Assembly: GCA_040877415.1 (NCBI GenBank)
Contig: JBBDNV010000003.1
Span: forward strand, 1 to 44,168
Length of the DNA stretch: 44,168 nucleotides
Reading direction: 5' to 3'
Source: JBBDNV01 sp040877415
GTDB lineage: Bacteria; Planctomycetota; Planctomycetia; Pirellulales; PALSA-1355
Shown here: positions 9,833-19,200 of the stretch, piece after piece
How positions within the stretch are numbered: position 1 is the first letter of the stretch
How the letters are laid out: every line of letters starts with the position of its first letter
Position numbers and translations under genes: made by a program
Notes under the pieces: generated by a model
What the model was told of the DNA's origin: nothing
The model's database searches: none
Seen by the model: the letters and a program-made list of their open reading frames with translations, nothing else

Positions 9833-11449
9833 TTGCTCTCGAAGTGGCCCATTCGCAAGAAACTGGTCTTCGGCATCGGCCTGTTGCTGGTGATCGTCGC
9901 CACGCTTTCAGCAAGCGGCTTTTTGGGCGTGTACGCCTATCGCGCATTGGCGCGCAGCCTGCGCGGCCGCGCCGAGGAGTTGCCGGTGGCCGGCGACCTG
10001 GCGCGCGGCGTGAGCGACTTGCGCGTGATCATCGGCGAAGTGCGCAGCGTGCGCAACGTCAGCATGCAAGGCTTCATGCTCCTGGAGCCGAACCGCGACC
10101 TCATCGCGCGGCGGTTCGACGCCCAATTGGACGACGTCGGCCGCACGCTCGAGAAATATCGCCAGCAATTGATCGAGCTGGCCCAAGACAACCCCAACGC
10201 GTCGCGCTTCAACGACAGTAGCGCCGAGCGGGAGACGGTCCAAAAAATCGACAAATCGTTGGACCGCATTCTCGACGCCTCGCTCGACGGCGAGTGGGTC
10301 ACCAACGACGCCAAGTTGGACATGCTGTACATGGAACTCGACCGGCTGCAGGCGCTCACCTGGGAGCTGCCCAGCTATCTGCATCGCCGGATCCACGATT
10401 TCGCCGACGAAGTGCGGATTCAGTACCGCGCGCTGATCATCCTCACGTGGGTCACGACCGTTTTGGCCGCGCTGTTGTTGTGGCTGTTCCTGCGCTTGTT
10501 CTACGCCTGGGTCTTCTATCCGCTGCGGGTGCTGGTGGAGGGTTCGCGGCGCGTGGCCTCCGGCGAGTTCGGTTATCGCATTGCCCTGGACGGCAAGGAC
10601 GAAATGGCCGAATTGGCCGACGCCATGAACGAGATGACCGCCCGCTTCGAGGCGATCCGCGACGACCTGGACCGGCAGGTGCGTGAGCGCACGAAGCAAG
10701 TGGTGCGCAGCGAGCAACTGGCCAGCGTCGGCTTTCTGGCGGCCGGCGTGGCCCACGAAATCAACAACCCGCTGCAGTCCATTGCCCTGTGCGGCGAATC
10801 GCTCGAAAGCCGGATCCAAGACGTGCTCGACGCGCCGGCGACCATCGCCCCCGAAGATCGCGAAGTCATGCGCAGGTACCTGCGCATGATCCAGAACGAG
10901 GCCTTCCGCTGCAAAGAAATCACCGAGCGGCTGCTCGACTTCTCGCGGATGGGCGACGTCACCCGGCAGCCGACCGACCTGTGTGAGCTGGTGCGGGGCG
11001 TCATCGACATGGTGGGCCACCTGGGACGCTATCAGGACAAGCGGATCGAGTTCGCGCCCCTCGGGCCCGTCGTCGCCCCGGTCAATCCGCAGGAGCTCAA
11101 GCAGGTCGTGCTCAACCTGATCACCAACGCCCTCGACAGCCTGTCGCCAGGCGGAGTGCTCTCGATCGAGCTGGGCCAATCGCCCGAACACGCCGAAATC
11201 AACTTCACCGACAACGGCTGTGGCATGACCGACGAAGTGCTCAAACACCTGTTCGAGCCGTTCTTTACCCGCCGGCGCAACGGGCAGGGGACCGGGCTGG
11301 GTCTGTCGATCACCTACCGCATCGTCGCCGATCACGGCGGACAAATCGACGCGCATAGCGATGGACCGGGCAAGGGGGCGCGATTCCGCGTCCTGTTGCC
11401 ACTGGCCGAGAAACAAAAGGAGCAAGACCATCGTTACCAAGCCGCATAA
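9833..11449 (+). CDS. Membrane sensor histidine kinase (HAMP, HisKA, HATPase)
   Basis: Two-component sensor of 538 residues starting at TTG. Two transmembrane segments (about residues 10-33 and 203-226) enclose a helical periplasmic domain of about 170 residues, consistent with a four-helix-bundle sensor. A HAMP segment follows (FYPLRVLVEGSRRVASGEF), then HisKA with the phospho-accepting His in GVAHEINNPLQS. The HATPase has N-box LNLITNALDS, G1 DNGCGMTDEV, F-box EPFFTRRRNGQG and G2 GTGLGLSITY. The HEINNPL form is typical of NtrB-like kinases that partner sigma-54 activators, and exactly such a regulator follows with overlapping ends. The stimulus is unknown. Confidence 0.94.
   Translation: MLSKWPIRKKLVFGIGLLLVIVATLSASGFLGVYAYRALARSLRGRAEELPVAGDLARGVSDLRVIIGEVRSVRNVSMQGFMLLEPNRDLIARRFDAQLDDVGRTLEKYRQQLIELAQDNPNASRFNDSSAERETVQKIDKSLDRILDASLDGEWVTNDAKLDMLYMELDRLQALTWELPSYLHRRIHDFADEVRIQYRALIILTWVTTVLAALLLWLFLRLFYAWVFYPLRVLVEGSRRVASGEFGYRIALDGKDEMAELADAMNEMTARFEAIRDDLDRQVRERTKQVVRSEQLASVGFLAAGVAHEINNPLQSIALCGESLESRIQDVLDAPATIAPEDREVMRRYLRMIQNEAFRCKEITERLLDFSRMGDVTRQPTDLCELVRGVIDMVGHLGRYQDKRIEFAPLGPVVAPVNPQELKQVVLNLITNALDSLSPGGVLSIELGQSPEHAEINFTDNGCGMTDEVLKHLFEPFFTRRRNGQGTGLGLSITYRIVADHGGQIDAHSDGPGKGARFRVLLPLAEKQKEQDHRYQAA
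11417..11422 (+). promoter_or_regulatory. Shine-Dalgarno in front of a non-canonical ATC start
   Basis: AAGGAG ends 7 nt before an ATC codon at 11430. No ATG, GTG or TTG lies in the response regulator frame near the expected start. Confidence 0.6.
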
Positions 11450-12836
11450 CCGCCTCAAGCTGCTCTTCGCCGACGACGAAAAGCCCCTGCAGGAGCTGAT
11501 GAAAAACGAACTCGCGCGCATGGGACACGACGTAACCGTCTGTCCCGACGGGCCGTCGGCCGTCGAGGCGCTAAAGCGCCATAGCTACGATTGCATTCTG
11601 GTCGATCTCGACATGCCCGGCTTCGGCGGCATCGAGGTGATCGCCAAGGCCCGGGAACTTTCGCCCCACACCGACGCGGTCGTGCTGACCGGCAAGTCGT
11701 CCCTCGACACCGCGGTGGCCGCCTTGCGCCACGGAGCATTCGACTATCTCACCAAGCCCTGCAAGCTGGTCGAGCTGCAATCGCTCTTGAAGCGCGTCGC
11801 CGAAAAGCGGGAACTGACCAACAAGTACCTGGCGATCAAGCGCCAGCTCGAACGCCTGGAAGGCAAAAGCGAATTGATCGGCGCCAGCCCCGTCATGGAC
11901 CAGGTGCGAAGACTGATCGCCAAGGTGGCCCCCACCAATTCCACGGCCCTGGTACTCGGCGAAACGGGCACGGGCAAGGAGCTGGTGGCCCGCGCGCTGC
12001 ACGACCAAAGCCTGCGGGCCGACATGCCGTTCGTGGCGATCAACTGCGGCGCGCTGCCCGAGAGCCTGATCGAAAGCGAGTTGTTCGGCCACCGCCGCGG
12101 CAGTTTCACCGGCGCCGACGAACATCGCGTCGGTCTGTTCGAGGTGGCCAACGGCGGCACCCTCTTTCTCGACGAAATCGGCGAGCTGCCCAAGGCCATG
12201 CAGGCCAAGCTCTTGCGGTTCCTGGAGAGCGGCGAAATCCGCCGCGTGGGCGAGAACGATTCGTTCACCGTCGACGTGCGCGTCGTGTGCGCCACGCACC
12301 GCCAGTTGGAACACATGGTCGAGGAGGGCGATTTTCGCGAGGACCTGATGTTCCGCATCAACACGTTCGAAATCCCATTGCCCCCGCTGCGCGAGCGGAT
12401 CGACGACATCCCCGAGCTGGTCCGGCACCTGGCGACGCGCTTTCGGCCCGCCGCGCGGCCCGGCGACGAGCTGTTTACACCCGAGGCAATTCGCGTCCTG
12501 TCGGAATATTCCTGGCCGGGCAACGTGCGCGAGCTGGCCAACGTGATCGAGCACGCCGCGATTCTGTGCGACGAGGGGCCGATTTCGATGGAGCACTTGC
12601 CGGGCAAGTTCGACGCGCGCCGCGCGCGCGCCGGCGGTTCGGGCGGGCACGCCCCGCTGAAGGCCATGGCCTCGACGCCGCGGACCTTGCGCGAAATCGA
12701 GATGCACGCGATCTATCAAACGCTCGAACGCTTGGGCGGCAACAAGCCCAAGACCGCCGAGGAGCTCGGCATCAGCCTCAAGACGCTTTACAACAAGCTC
12801 AACCAGTCGAACGCCTCGCTCGAGCGCTCGGCGTAG
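11430..12836 (+). CDS. NtrC-family sigma-54 dependent response regulator
   Basis: Transcription activator of about 468 residues. The receiver domain (residues 1-120) shows the acidic pocket ADDE, the phospho-acceptor in ILVDLDMPGFGG and the Lys in LTKPCKL. The AAA+ domain has Walker A GETGTGKELVAR, sigma-54 contact loop GSFTGA (usually GAFTGA), Walker B GGTLFLDEIGEL and arginine-finger region FREDLMFRIN. A Fis-type helix-turn-helix ends the protein (TAEELGISLKTLYNKLNQ). It should activate sigma-54 promoters after phosphorylation by the upstream kinase. The start is a problem: the spacing and Shine-Dalgarno point to ATC at 11430. The only upstream canonical in-frame start is an ATG at 11361, inside the kinase gene and without a ribosome site. 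With the ATC start the genes overlap by 20 nt. Confidence 0.93.
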   Translation: MVTKPHNRLKLLFADDEKPLQELMKNELARMGHDVTVCPDGPSAVEALKRHSYDCILVDLDMPGFGGIEVIAKARELSPHTDAVVLTGKSSLDTAVAALRHGAFDYLTKPCKLVELQSLLKRVAEKRELTNKYLAIKRQLERLEGKSELIGASPVMDQVRRLIAKVAPTNSTALVLGETGTGKELVARALHDQSLRADMPFVAINCGALPESLIESELFGHRRGSFTGADEHRVGLFEVANGGTLFLDEIGELPKAMQAKLLRFLESGEIRRVGENDSFTVDVRVVCATHRQLEHMVEEGDFREDLMFRINTFEIPLPPLRERIDDIPELVRHLATRFRPAARPGDELFTPEAIRVLSEYSWPGNVRELANVIEHAAILCDEGPISMEHLPGKFDARRARAGGSGGHAPLKAMASTPRTLREIEMHAIYQTLERLGGNKPKTAEELGISLKTLYNKLNQSNASLERSA

Positions 12837-12980
12837 TTCTCGTTCGTTACCAACCGATTCGCGCCGCTGCGGTACATGTTCGGATGGTTTTCGGAGAGAA
12901 CCGAATCTGACGGCTCCACGGCCAAAGATTGGAACGTGGCGCCGTTCGCCGACGATTCGCTGCTCGAAAGTCCGTAGTCC

Positions 12981-13067
12981 GTAGGTCAGGGCTCGCCCTG
13001 ACATTGGATTGACGAACGCGGGCGAACAAGCGATACGCATCGGATGTCAGGGCAAGCCCTGACCTAC
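12981..13067. repeat. Nested inverted repeat, family A, overlapping the lexA stop
   Basis: Two 24-nt arms (12981-13004 and 13044-13067) are reverse complements with one mismatch, and each arm is itself a hairpin (GTCAGGGC / GCCCTGAC with a 2-nt loop). The right arm, read leftward, begins GTAGGTCAGGGC, and its TAG is the stop codon of lexA. The 227-nt gap 12837-13063 holds this element and nothing else recognised. Confidence 0.75.
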
Positions 13068-13666
13068 TCCACCTTGCGCACGACGCCGACCACCACGCCC
13101 AGGATCTTGGCGTGCTTGACGTAGATCGCCTTCATTTCGGCGTTGGCCGGCTCCAGGCGGATGCGGTTTTTTTCCAGGTAAAATCGCTTCAGGGTCGCTT
13201 CGCCTTCGTCGGTCTGGACGACGGCGATCTGGCCGTCGCGGGCCGTGCGTTGCTTGCGCACCACGACGTAGTCGCCGTCGGCGATCTGGGCGTCGATCAT
13301 CGAGTCGCCGGAAACTTCCAGCACGAACAGGTTCTTGTGGCTGAACATGGCCTCGAAGTCGACCCGCTCGTCCTGCTCGATCGCTTCGTGCAGCACGCCG
13401 GCGGCGATGCGGCCGGCCAGCGGCAAACCCTTCACCTCGATCGGTTCGGCGGCCAGTTGAATGGCCCGCGACATGTTCGGCTCGCGCGTGATCAGCCCCT
13501 TTTTCTCCAGGGCCTTCAGGTGGCACATCACGCCGTTGGGCGAGCTGATGTGAAAACGATCGCCGATCTCGCGCACCGTCGGCCCGTAGCCGCGGTTGCG
13601 TATCTTGTCGCGAAGAAATTCGTACACGTCCTTTTGACGGTCGGTCAATTGGTCCAAGATGGACAT
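13064..13666 (-). CDS. lexA: LexA SOS repressor
   Basis: Transcription repressor and self-cleaving serine peptidase of 200 residues, the usual LexA length. The N-terminal winged helix is visible as TDRQKDVYEFLRDKI and TVREIGDRFHISSPNGVMCH. The cleavage region LAGRIAAGVLHEA holds the scissile Ala-Gly. The catalytic Ser is in EVSGDSMIDAQI and the Lys in EATLKRFYLE. The ATG at 13666 fits the family start MSILDQLTDRQ; a longer open frame upstream is not supported. A promoter with a palindrome in its spacer lies about 50 nt upstream, consistent with autoregulation. The stop codon lies inside a dispersed repeat. Confidence 0.95.
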   Translation of the reverse strand: MSILDQLTDRQKDVYEFLRDKIRNRGYGPTVREIGDRFHISSPNGVMCHLKALEKKGLITREPNMSRAIQLAAEPIEVKGLPLAGRIAAGVLHEAIEQDERVDFEAMFSHKNLFVLEVSGDSMIDAQIADGDYVVVRKQRTARDGQIAVVQTDEGEATLKRFYLEKNRIRLEPANAEMKAIYVKHAKILGVVVGVVRKVE

Positions 13667-13714
13667 GGTCCCGGGGTTCCTATTCTGTGTGGGTGATCCG
13701 TGCACCGCACCTTC

Positions 13715-13742
13715 ACTATAATATACGCTTGTACAATAGCAA
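13715..13742 (-). promoter_or_regulatory. Candidate lexA promoter with embedded palindrome
   Basis: Read on the minus strand, TTGCTA (13742-13737), a 16-nt spacer and TATAGT (13720-13715). The spacer contains the perfect palindrome TTGTACAA (13729-13736), and the imperfect dyad TGTAC-N4-GTATA also falls there. A second TGTACA occurs at 13750-13755. Binding by LexA is inferred from position only. Confidence 0.5.
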
Positions 13743-13862
13743 TAGCATATGTACACCGCCGAAGGGAAAATTCGCCGCTCCGCGGGCCGGCGGAGGCTGT
13801 TTCCTCGTTGACCGCCGGGCGGAATGCCGATAACAATAACAGTAGTCCCCGGCCTGCTGCAG

Positions 13863-13933
13863 CCGGCCTCAGTGAGGCCGGCGGCGCGGGAGTGAGGTTG
13901 GAATGCAGAGGCGGCCGGGGTCAGTGACCCCGG
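13863..13933. repeat. Pair of palindromes with shared core, family B
   Basis: CCGGCCTCAGTGAGGCCGG (13863-13881) and CCGGGGTCAGTGACCCCGG (13915-13933) are both hairpins with the same TCAGTGA centre, 33 nt apart. They lie between lexA and the 16-Cys protein gene. The stretch 13667-13967 otherwise holds only the lexA promoter region. Confidence 0.65.
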
Positions 13934-13967
13934 CAACAGATTGGTAGCCCGAGCGATTGAGCTGTCC

Positions 13968-14420
13968 ATGGTCAAGACGCTGCTATCTGCCGTGCTGGTC
14001 GCGACGCAATTGGTGTCGTGGAATGCGTCGCCGCTGTATCTGTGCCTCGGCGCGGACGGCTCGATTTGCGTCGATTTCGGCCCGGCCGGTTGCGGCTGCT
14101 GCCGGAACCGTCCGGCAGAGAAAGGTTGCTGCGGCTCGCAGCATGAGGCTGACGTCTGCGGTCAATTGCCGCTAGCAGTCGACAATTTTGACCCCTGCGG
14201 CTGCGACCACATTCAAATTTCCGAGCCGCAGTCCGCCATGCTCGTGCGGACTACCGCAGCCCCCGACGCGCAAGGTTGGGGCATTCCTCTCGTCGCGGCG
14301 CTGTGCACGGGAGCGTCCGGCTGTTGCATTTCGGCAACATCCGCCGACGCGCCACGGTGTCCCTGTGACGCCCACTCTACGGCGCTGGTTCTCCTGGCGT
14401 CGGTCGTCATGCGCTGCTGA
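13968..14420 (+). CDS. Cys-rich secreted hypothetical protein next to metal efflux genes
   Basis: Protein of 150 residues that I do not recognise. From the ATG at 13968 it begins with a plausible signal peptide (MVKTLLSAVLVATQLVS). It contains 16 cysteines, many in clusters: CGCC near residue 42-45, GCCG at 54-55, CGCD at 77-79, GCC at 119-120 and CPC at 131-133. A second hydrophobic stretch lies near the end (ALVLLASVVMRC). Its place directly upstream of an RND adaptor and pump suggests a role in metal binding or sensing outside the cytoplasm, but that is inference from context. Composition and frame fit a real gene; a start at 13941 (nine residues longer) is possible. Confidence 0.6.
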   Translation: MVKTLLSAVLVATQLVSWNASPLYLCLGADGSICVDFGPAGCGCCRNRPAEKGCCGSQHEADVCGQLPLAVDNFDPCGCDHIQISEPQSAMLVRTTAAPDAQGWGIPLVAALCTGASGCCISATSADAPRCPCDAHSTALVLLASVVMRC

Positions 14421-14604
14421 TTCGGCGCCTCGGGTGCGGAACTTTTTTCGTGGCTTGACGGTCCAATGAATGGCCGTCCTCGCCGGCCGCGCCCTTCTCG
14501 AGCGGAACCGTACCTAAGCAGTCGGCAAGCGGCTGCACGTCTGGTGGTTGCACGACGACAAACTCCGAACTCCCACCTTCGGGCCTGGCCCCCGAGAGGA
14601 ACCC

Positions 14605-16224
14605 ATGTCACTAGCTACTCCTTCCACCTCGGACACCGCATCTCCCGAGATCGAGCGCGCCGCTTCGCCGTCGGTGGGCCGTTTCCGCAAGATTCTGGCG
14701 CAAGGCATTCCCAACTTGCTCGTCTTCGGGCTGCTTGCTGTCGTGCTCTACGTCGGCCATCGCACGGGCTGGAAGATCCCGACGCGCGGAGAGCTGTTCA
14801 CCGCCCAGTCCGGCACGGCCAAGGATTGGTGCAGCGAGCACCTGGTGCCCGCATCGCGTTGCGTCGAGTGTCGCGACGGCCTGATGCCGAAGCCCGCGGA
14901 GTTCGGCTTTTGCCGGACGCACGGCGTGGCGGAGTGCGTGATCTGCCATCCGGAGTTGGCGCAGGTGTCGGGCGAGCCAGGCTTGCCCGCCTACGACACG
15001 ACCCACGCGCTCGCTCTGGTGGCCCGGCCCGAAAACAACAGCCGCAACATGCTTCACCAGCGGCGCGTGCAGTTCGCCTCGAGCACCAGCGCGGAGAAAT
15101 CGGGCGTCGAGGTGGACGTGGTGCAGGAGCGTAACATGATCGACGCGGTCGCGGCCAACGGCGAAATCCAGTTTGATCCGACGCGCGTGGCCCACCTGTC
15201 GTCGCGCGCCTCAGGCAGCGTGGCTCACGTGTACAAAATCGTCGGCGACACGGTTGAGCCGGGCGACGTGCTGGCTTTGGTCGACGTGGCGGCGGTCGGA
15301 AAGGCCAAGAGCGACCTGTTGCAGGCGATCGTCGAACGAGAGCTGCGCAGAACCAACCACCAGCGGCTGAAGGCGGCGGGCATCGGCGTGGCCGGCATCG
15401 CCGTGACCGAAGCGAAGGCCGCCCTGGACGAAGCCGAAGTCGCGTTCATTTCGGCCCGCCAGGCTCTGGTGAATCTGGGGCTCGAAGTGCCCGAGGAGTT
15501 TGACGAAACCAACGCCACAAAAATTGCCGACGACTTGCGATTCCTGGGCATCCCGCCGGCGGTGTTGGCCTCACTGCCTGTGGGCACGAAATCGGCGAAC
15601 CTGTACGCCGTGCGGGCCCCGTACGAGGGCGTGGTCGTGGCGTCCGATAGCGTCCTGGGCGAGGTCGTCGACGCCACAGACGTCCTGTTCACCGTGGCCG
15701 ATCCGCGCCGCATGTGGCTCGTGCTATCGGTCCCCCAGGAGGACGCCCGCTACGTGGCGCGCGATTTGCCGGTTCTGTTTCGAACCGACGACGGCGCGCA
15801 ACAGGCCGCCGGCCGCATCTCGTGGGTCAGCTCCACGATCGACGAGCGGACGCGAACCTTGCAAGCCCGCGTGGTTCTCGATAACGCGACCGGCGCGCTC
15901 AAGGACAAGACGTTCGGCACGGGACGCATCGTGCTGCGGGAGGAGCCCCGCGCCGTCGTGGTGCCCCGCGACGCCGTGCAGTCGACCGGCGACGCCACGT
16001 TTGTCTTCGTGCGCGATCGCGATTACTTGAAGGACGGGGCCCCCAAAGTGTTCCACGTTCGACAGGTGCGCACCGGGGCCCGCGACGCCACGCACGTCGA
16101 GCTATTGGCCGGCGTGCTAGCGGGCGAAGTGATCGCCGCCAAGGGCAGCAACGTCATCTTGGCCCAATTGCTGCGCGGCAATCTGGGGGCGGCCTGCTGC
16201 GAATTGGTTGTTCCAAAACAATAG
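14605..16224 (+). CDS. RND efflux periplasmic adaptor (CusB/CzcB type) with N-terminal Cys/His module
   Basis: Membrane fusion protein of 539 residues linking the RND pump to an outer-membrane channel. A membrane anchor lies at about residues 36-52. A Cys/His segment follows at 75-118 with two C-x2-H...C-x2-C groups (WCSEHLVPASRCVEC, FCRTHGVAECVICHPEL). The adaptor core then shows the lipoyl/barrel parts (SRASGSVAHVYKIVGDTVEPG, APYEGVVV) around a helical hairpin (about 255-330) and a beta-barrel with SSTIDERTRTLQARVVL, as in CusB/CzcB. GAGAGGA precedes the ATG by 4 nt. It ends just before the pump gene. The Cys/His insert is unusual for E. coli CusB and is shared with the lipoprotein downstream of the pump, pointing to heavy-metal handling. 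The metal is not predictable by eye. Confidence 0.92.
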   Translation: MSLATPSTSDTASPEIERAASPSVGRFRKILAQGIPNLLVFGLLAVVLYVGHRTGWKIPTRGELFTAQSGTAKDWCSEHLVPASRCVECRDGLMPKPAEFGFCRTHGVAECVICHPELAQVSGEPGLPAYDTTHALALVARPENNSRNMLHQRRVQFASSTSAEKSGVEVDVVQERNMIDAVAANGEIQFDPTRVAHLSSRASGSVAHVYKIVGDTVEPGDVLALVDVAAVGKAKSDLLQAIVERELRRTNHQRLKAAGIGVAGIAVTEAKAALDEAEVAFISARQALVNLGLEVPEEFDETNATKIADDLRFLGIPPAVLASLPVGTKSANLYAVRAPYEGVVVASDSVLGEVVDATDVLFTVADPRRMWLVLSVPQEDARYVARDLPVLFRTDDGAQQAAGRISWVSSTIDERTRTLQARVVLDNATGALKDKTFGTGRIVLREEPRAVVVPRDAVQSTGDATFVFVRDRDYLKDGAPKVFHVRQVRTGARDATHVELLAGVLAGEVIAAKGSNVILAQLLRGNLGAACCELVVPKQ

Positions 16225-16231
16225 GTCGAAC

Positions 16232-19200
16232 GTGGATTGGCTCAATCGAATTATCGATTTCTCGCTGCGCAACCGGCTGCTGGTGATCCTGGTGGCCGTG
16301 GCGGCCGCGGCCGGCGGCATTTATTCGGTCGGCCGGTTGGACGTCGATGCGTTTCCCGACACCACGCCGGTGCAGGTGCAGATCAATACCGTCGCTCCGG
16401 CGCTCTCGCCCGAGGAAGTCGAACGGCTGATCACCTTTCCCATCGAACAGGCCATTAGCGGCCTGCCCAAGCTCGCGCATCTGCGGTCGATCTCGAAATT
16501 CGGCCTCTCGCAGGTGGTCGTGATTTTCGAGGATGGAACCGACATCTACTTCGCGCGGCAACTCATCAACGAGCGGCTGGCCACGGCCCCCATCCCCGCG
16601 GAAGTCGCGCGCCCCAAGATGGGACCGGTCGCCACTGGCCTGGGCGAGGTGTTTCATTACGTCGTCTCCGGCGCCGGCACCGACGTCAGCGACCTGCGCA
16701 CGATCCACGACTGGGTCATCAAGCCGACCATGCGCACCGTGCCGGGTACGGCCGAGATCAACAGTTGGGGCGGTTATGAAAAGCAATTTCAAATCCGCAT
16801 CGATCCGGCGCGGCTGATCGAGCACGGCCTGACCTTCAGCGAAGTGATCGAGGCGGTCAAGAAAAACAACTTCAACGTCGGCGGCGGCAACATCACCCGG
16901 CCCAGCGGCATGCTGCTCGTGCAGGGCTTGGGCCGAACCGTCAACGTCGACGAGATCCGCGGTATCGTCGTGGCCGCCAAAGGGGGCGTGCCGATCCGCG
17001 TTGCCGACGTGGCCGACGTCCAGATCGGACACGAAATCCGCCGCGGCGCAGTGACCGCCGACGGCCTGGGCGAAGTCGTCCTCGGACTGGGCTTCATGCT
17101 GATGGGCGAAAACAGCCACAAAGTCACCTGGAACATGCGCGAAAAACTCGAGCAGGTGGCCGACACGCTGCCGCCCAACGTCCGGGTCACCCCGGTCTAC
17201 GACCGCACCCAGCTCGTGACCTTCGTGATCGAGACGGTGCGCAAAAACCTGTTCGAGGGCGGATTGCTCGTCGTGGCGGTGCTGTTCGCCTTCCTGGGCA
17301 ACCTGCGGGCGGCCGCGATCGTGGCCCTGGCCATTCCGCTCTCGATGCTGTTTGCCGCCAGCGGCATGCTGCGGTTCGGCATCGCGGCCAGTCTGCTCAG
17401 CTTGGGCGCGATCGACTTCGGCATGATTGTCGACAGCTCGGTCGTGATGATCGAAAACTGCGTGCGGCACTTGTCGCACGACACGAGCGGCCGAAGCCGG
17501 TTGGAAATCATTCGCGACGCCGCGGTCGAAGTGCGCCGGCCCACGCTGTTCAGCGAAATGATCATCATGATCGTCTACCTGCCGATCCTGACGCTGGAAG
17601 GGGTCGAAGGCAAACTGTTTCGCCCGATGGCCCTGACGGTCGTTTTCGCCTTGACGGGCTCGATGGTGCTGAGTCTGACGCTGATGCCGGTTCTGGCCAG
17701 TTTTTTCCTGCCGAAGAAGATCTCCCAGCGCGAGCCGCTCGCGATGCGGATCGCGCATGCGATTCACAATCCGGTTCTGCGCTTCTCCATGCACCACAAG
17801 CTGGCCGTGATGGCTTTTGCGGCCGGCATGCTGGTGGTGGCGTTCGGCATGATCGCCCCGCATTTGGGCTGGGAATTTGTGCCGCGGCTGTCGGAAGGGG
17901 CCGTCGCCATCGGCGTGGTTCGCCTGGCCGGCACCGATCTGGCGGAGTCGATTCGCTACAACACCCGGATGGAGCAAGTCATCCTCCAGTCGTTCCCCGA
18001 CGAAGTGGAGCACGTCTGGAGCCGGATCGGCAGCGCCGAGGTGGCCACCGATCCGATGGGCGTGGAGCTGACCGACATCTTCATCACGCTCAAGCCCCGC
18101 TCGCAGTGGAAAAAGGCCCGCACCCAGGCGGAGTTCACCGAGCTTTTGGACCTGGCGCTGCGCGACATGCCCGGCCAACGGCTGGCCTATTCGCAGCCGA
18201 TCGAGATGCGCATGAACGAGATCGTCTCCGGCGTGCGGGCCGATCTGGGAGTCAAGCTGTTCGGCGATGATTTCGACGTGCTGGTCGAGAAAGCGCAGGA
18301 AATCGAAAACGTTCTGCGCAGCGTGCCCGGCAGCGCCGACGTGGCCACCGAACAGATCACCGGCCAGCCGGTCCTCCAGATCAAGGTGGACCAGGAGCAG
18401 ATTGCCCGCTACGGCGGGTCGGCCCAGACCGTGCTCGACCTAGTCGAGGCGATCGGCTCGAAGCCGATGGGCGAAATCGTCGAAGGGCAGCTTCGCTTTC
18501 CGCTGGTGGTGCGGCTGCCGGACGACGTTCGCACCAGCCCCGAGACGATCGGCGCGATGCTGATTGCCACGCCCTCGGGCGAGCGGATTCCGCTAGGGCG
18601 GCTGGCTTCGGTCGAAGTGGTGGAAGGCCCTGCGACGATCACGCGCGAGTGGTATCAGCGCCGGATCACGGTGACGGCCAACGTCCGCGGGCGCGACTTG
18701 GGGAGTTTTGTCGACGAAGCGCGGCAAAAAATCGCCGCCAACGTGGCCTTGCCGCCGGGGCGCTACAAGATTGAATACGGCGGACAATTCGAGCATCTCG
18801 AGCGGGCCCGGTTGCGGCTGTTGATCGTCGTGCCGGTGGCGCTGGCCCTGATCTTCACGCTCTTGTACTTCACGTATCACAACCTGGTTGACGCGCTGCG
18901 CGTGTTTACCGGCATCCCATTCGCCTGGGTCGGCGGCATCCTGGCCCTCTGGCTGCGCGACATGCCGTTTTCGATTTCCGCCGGCATCGGTTTTGTGGCC
19001 CTCTCGGGCGTGGCGGTGCTCGACGACATGATTCTGGTTTCGTACATCCGGCAGCTCCGCGGGCGGGGGTTGCCGCTGGATGAAGCGGTGACGCTGGCCG
19101 CGGTCACGCGTCTGCGGCCCGTGCTGATGACGACGCTCGTGGCCGCGCTGGGTTTTCTGCCGATGGCGCTCTCCACCGGCATGGGCGCCGAAGTGCAGCG

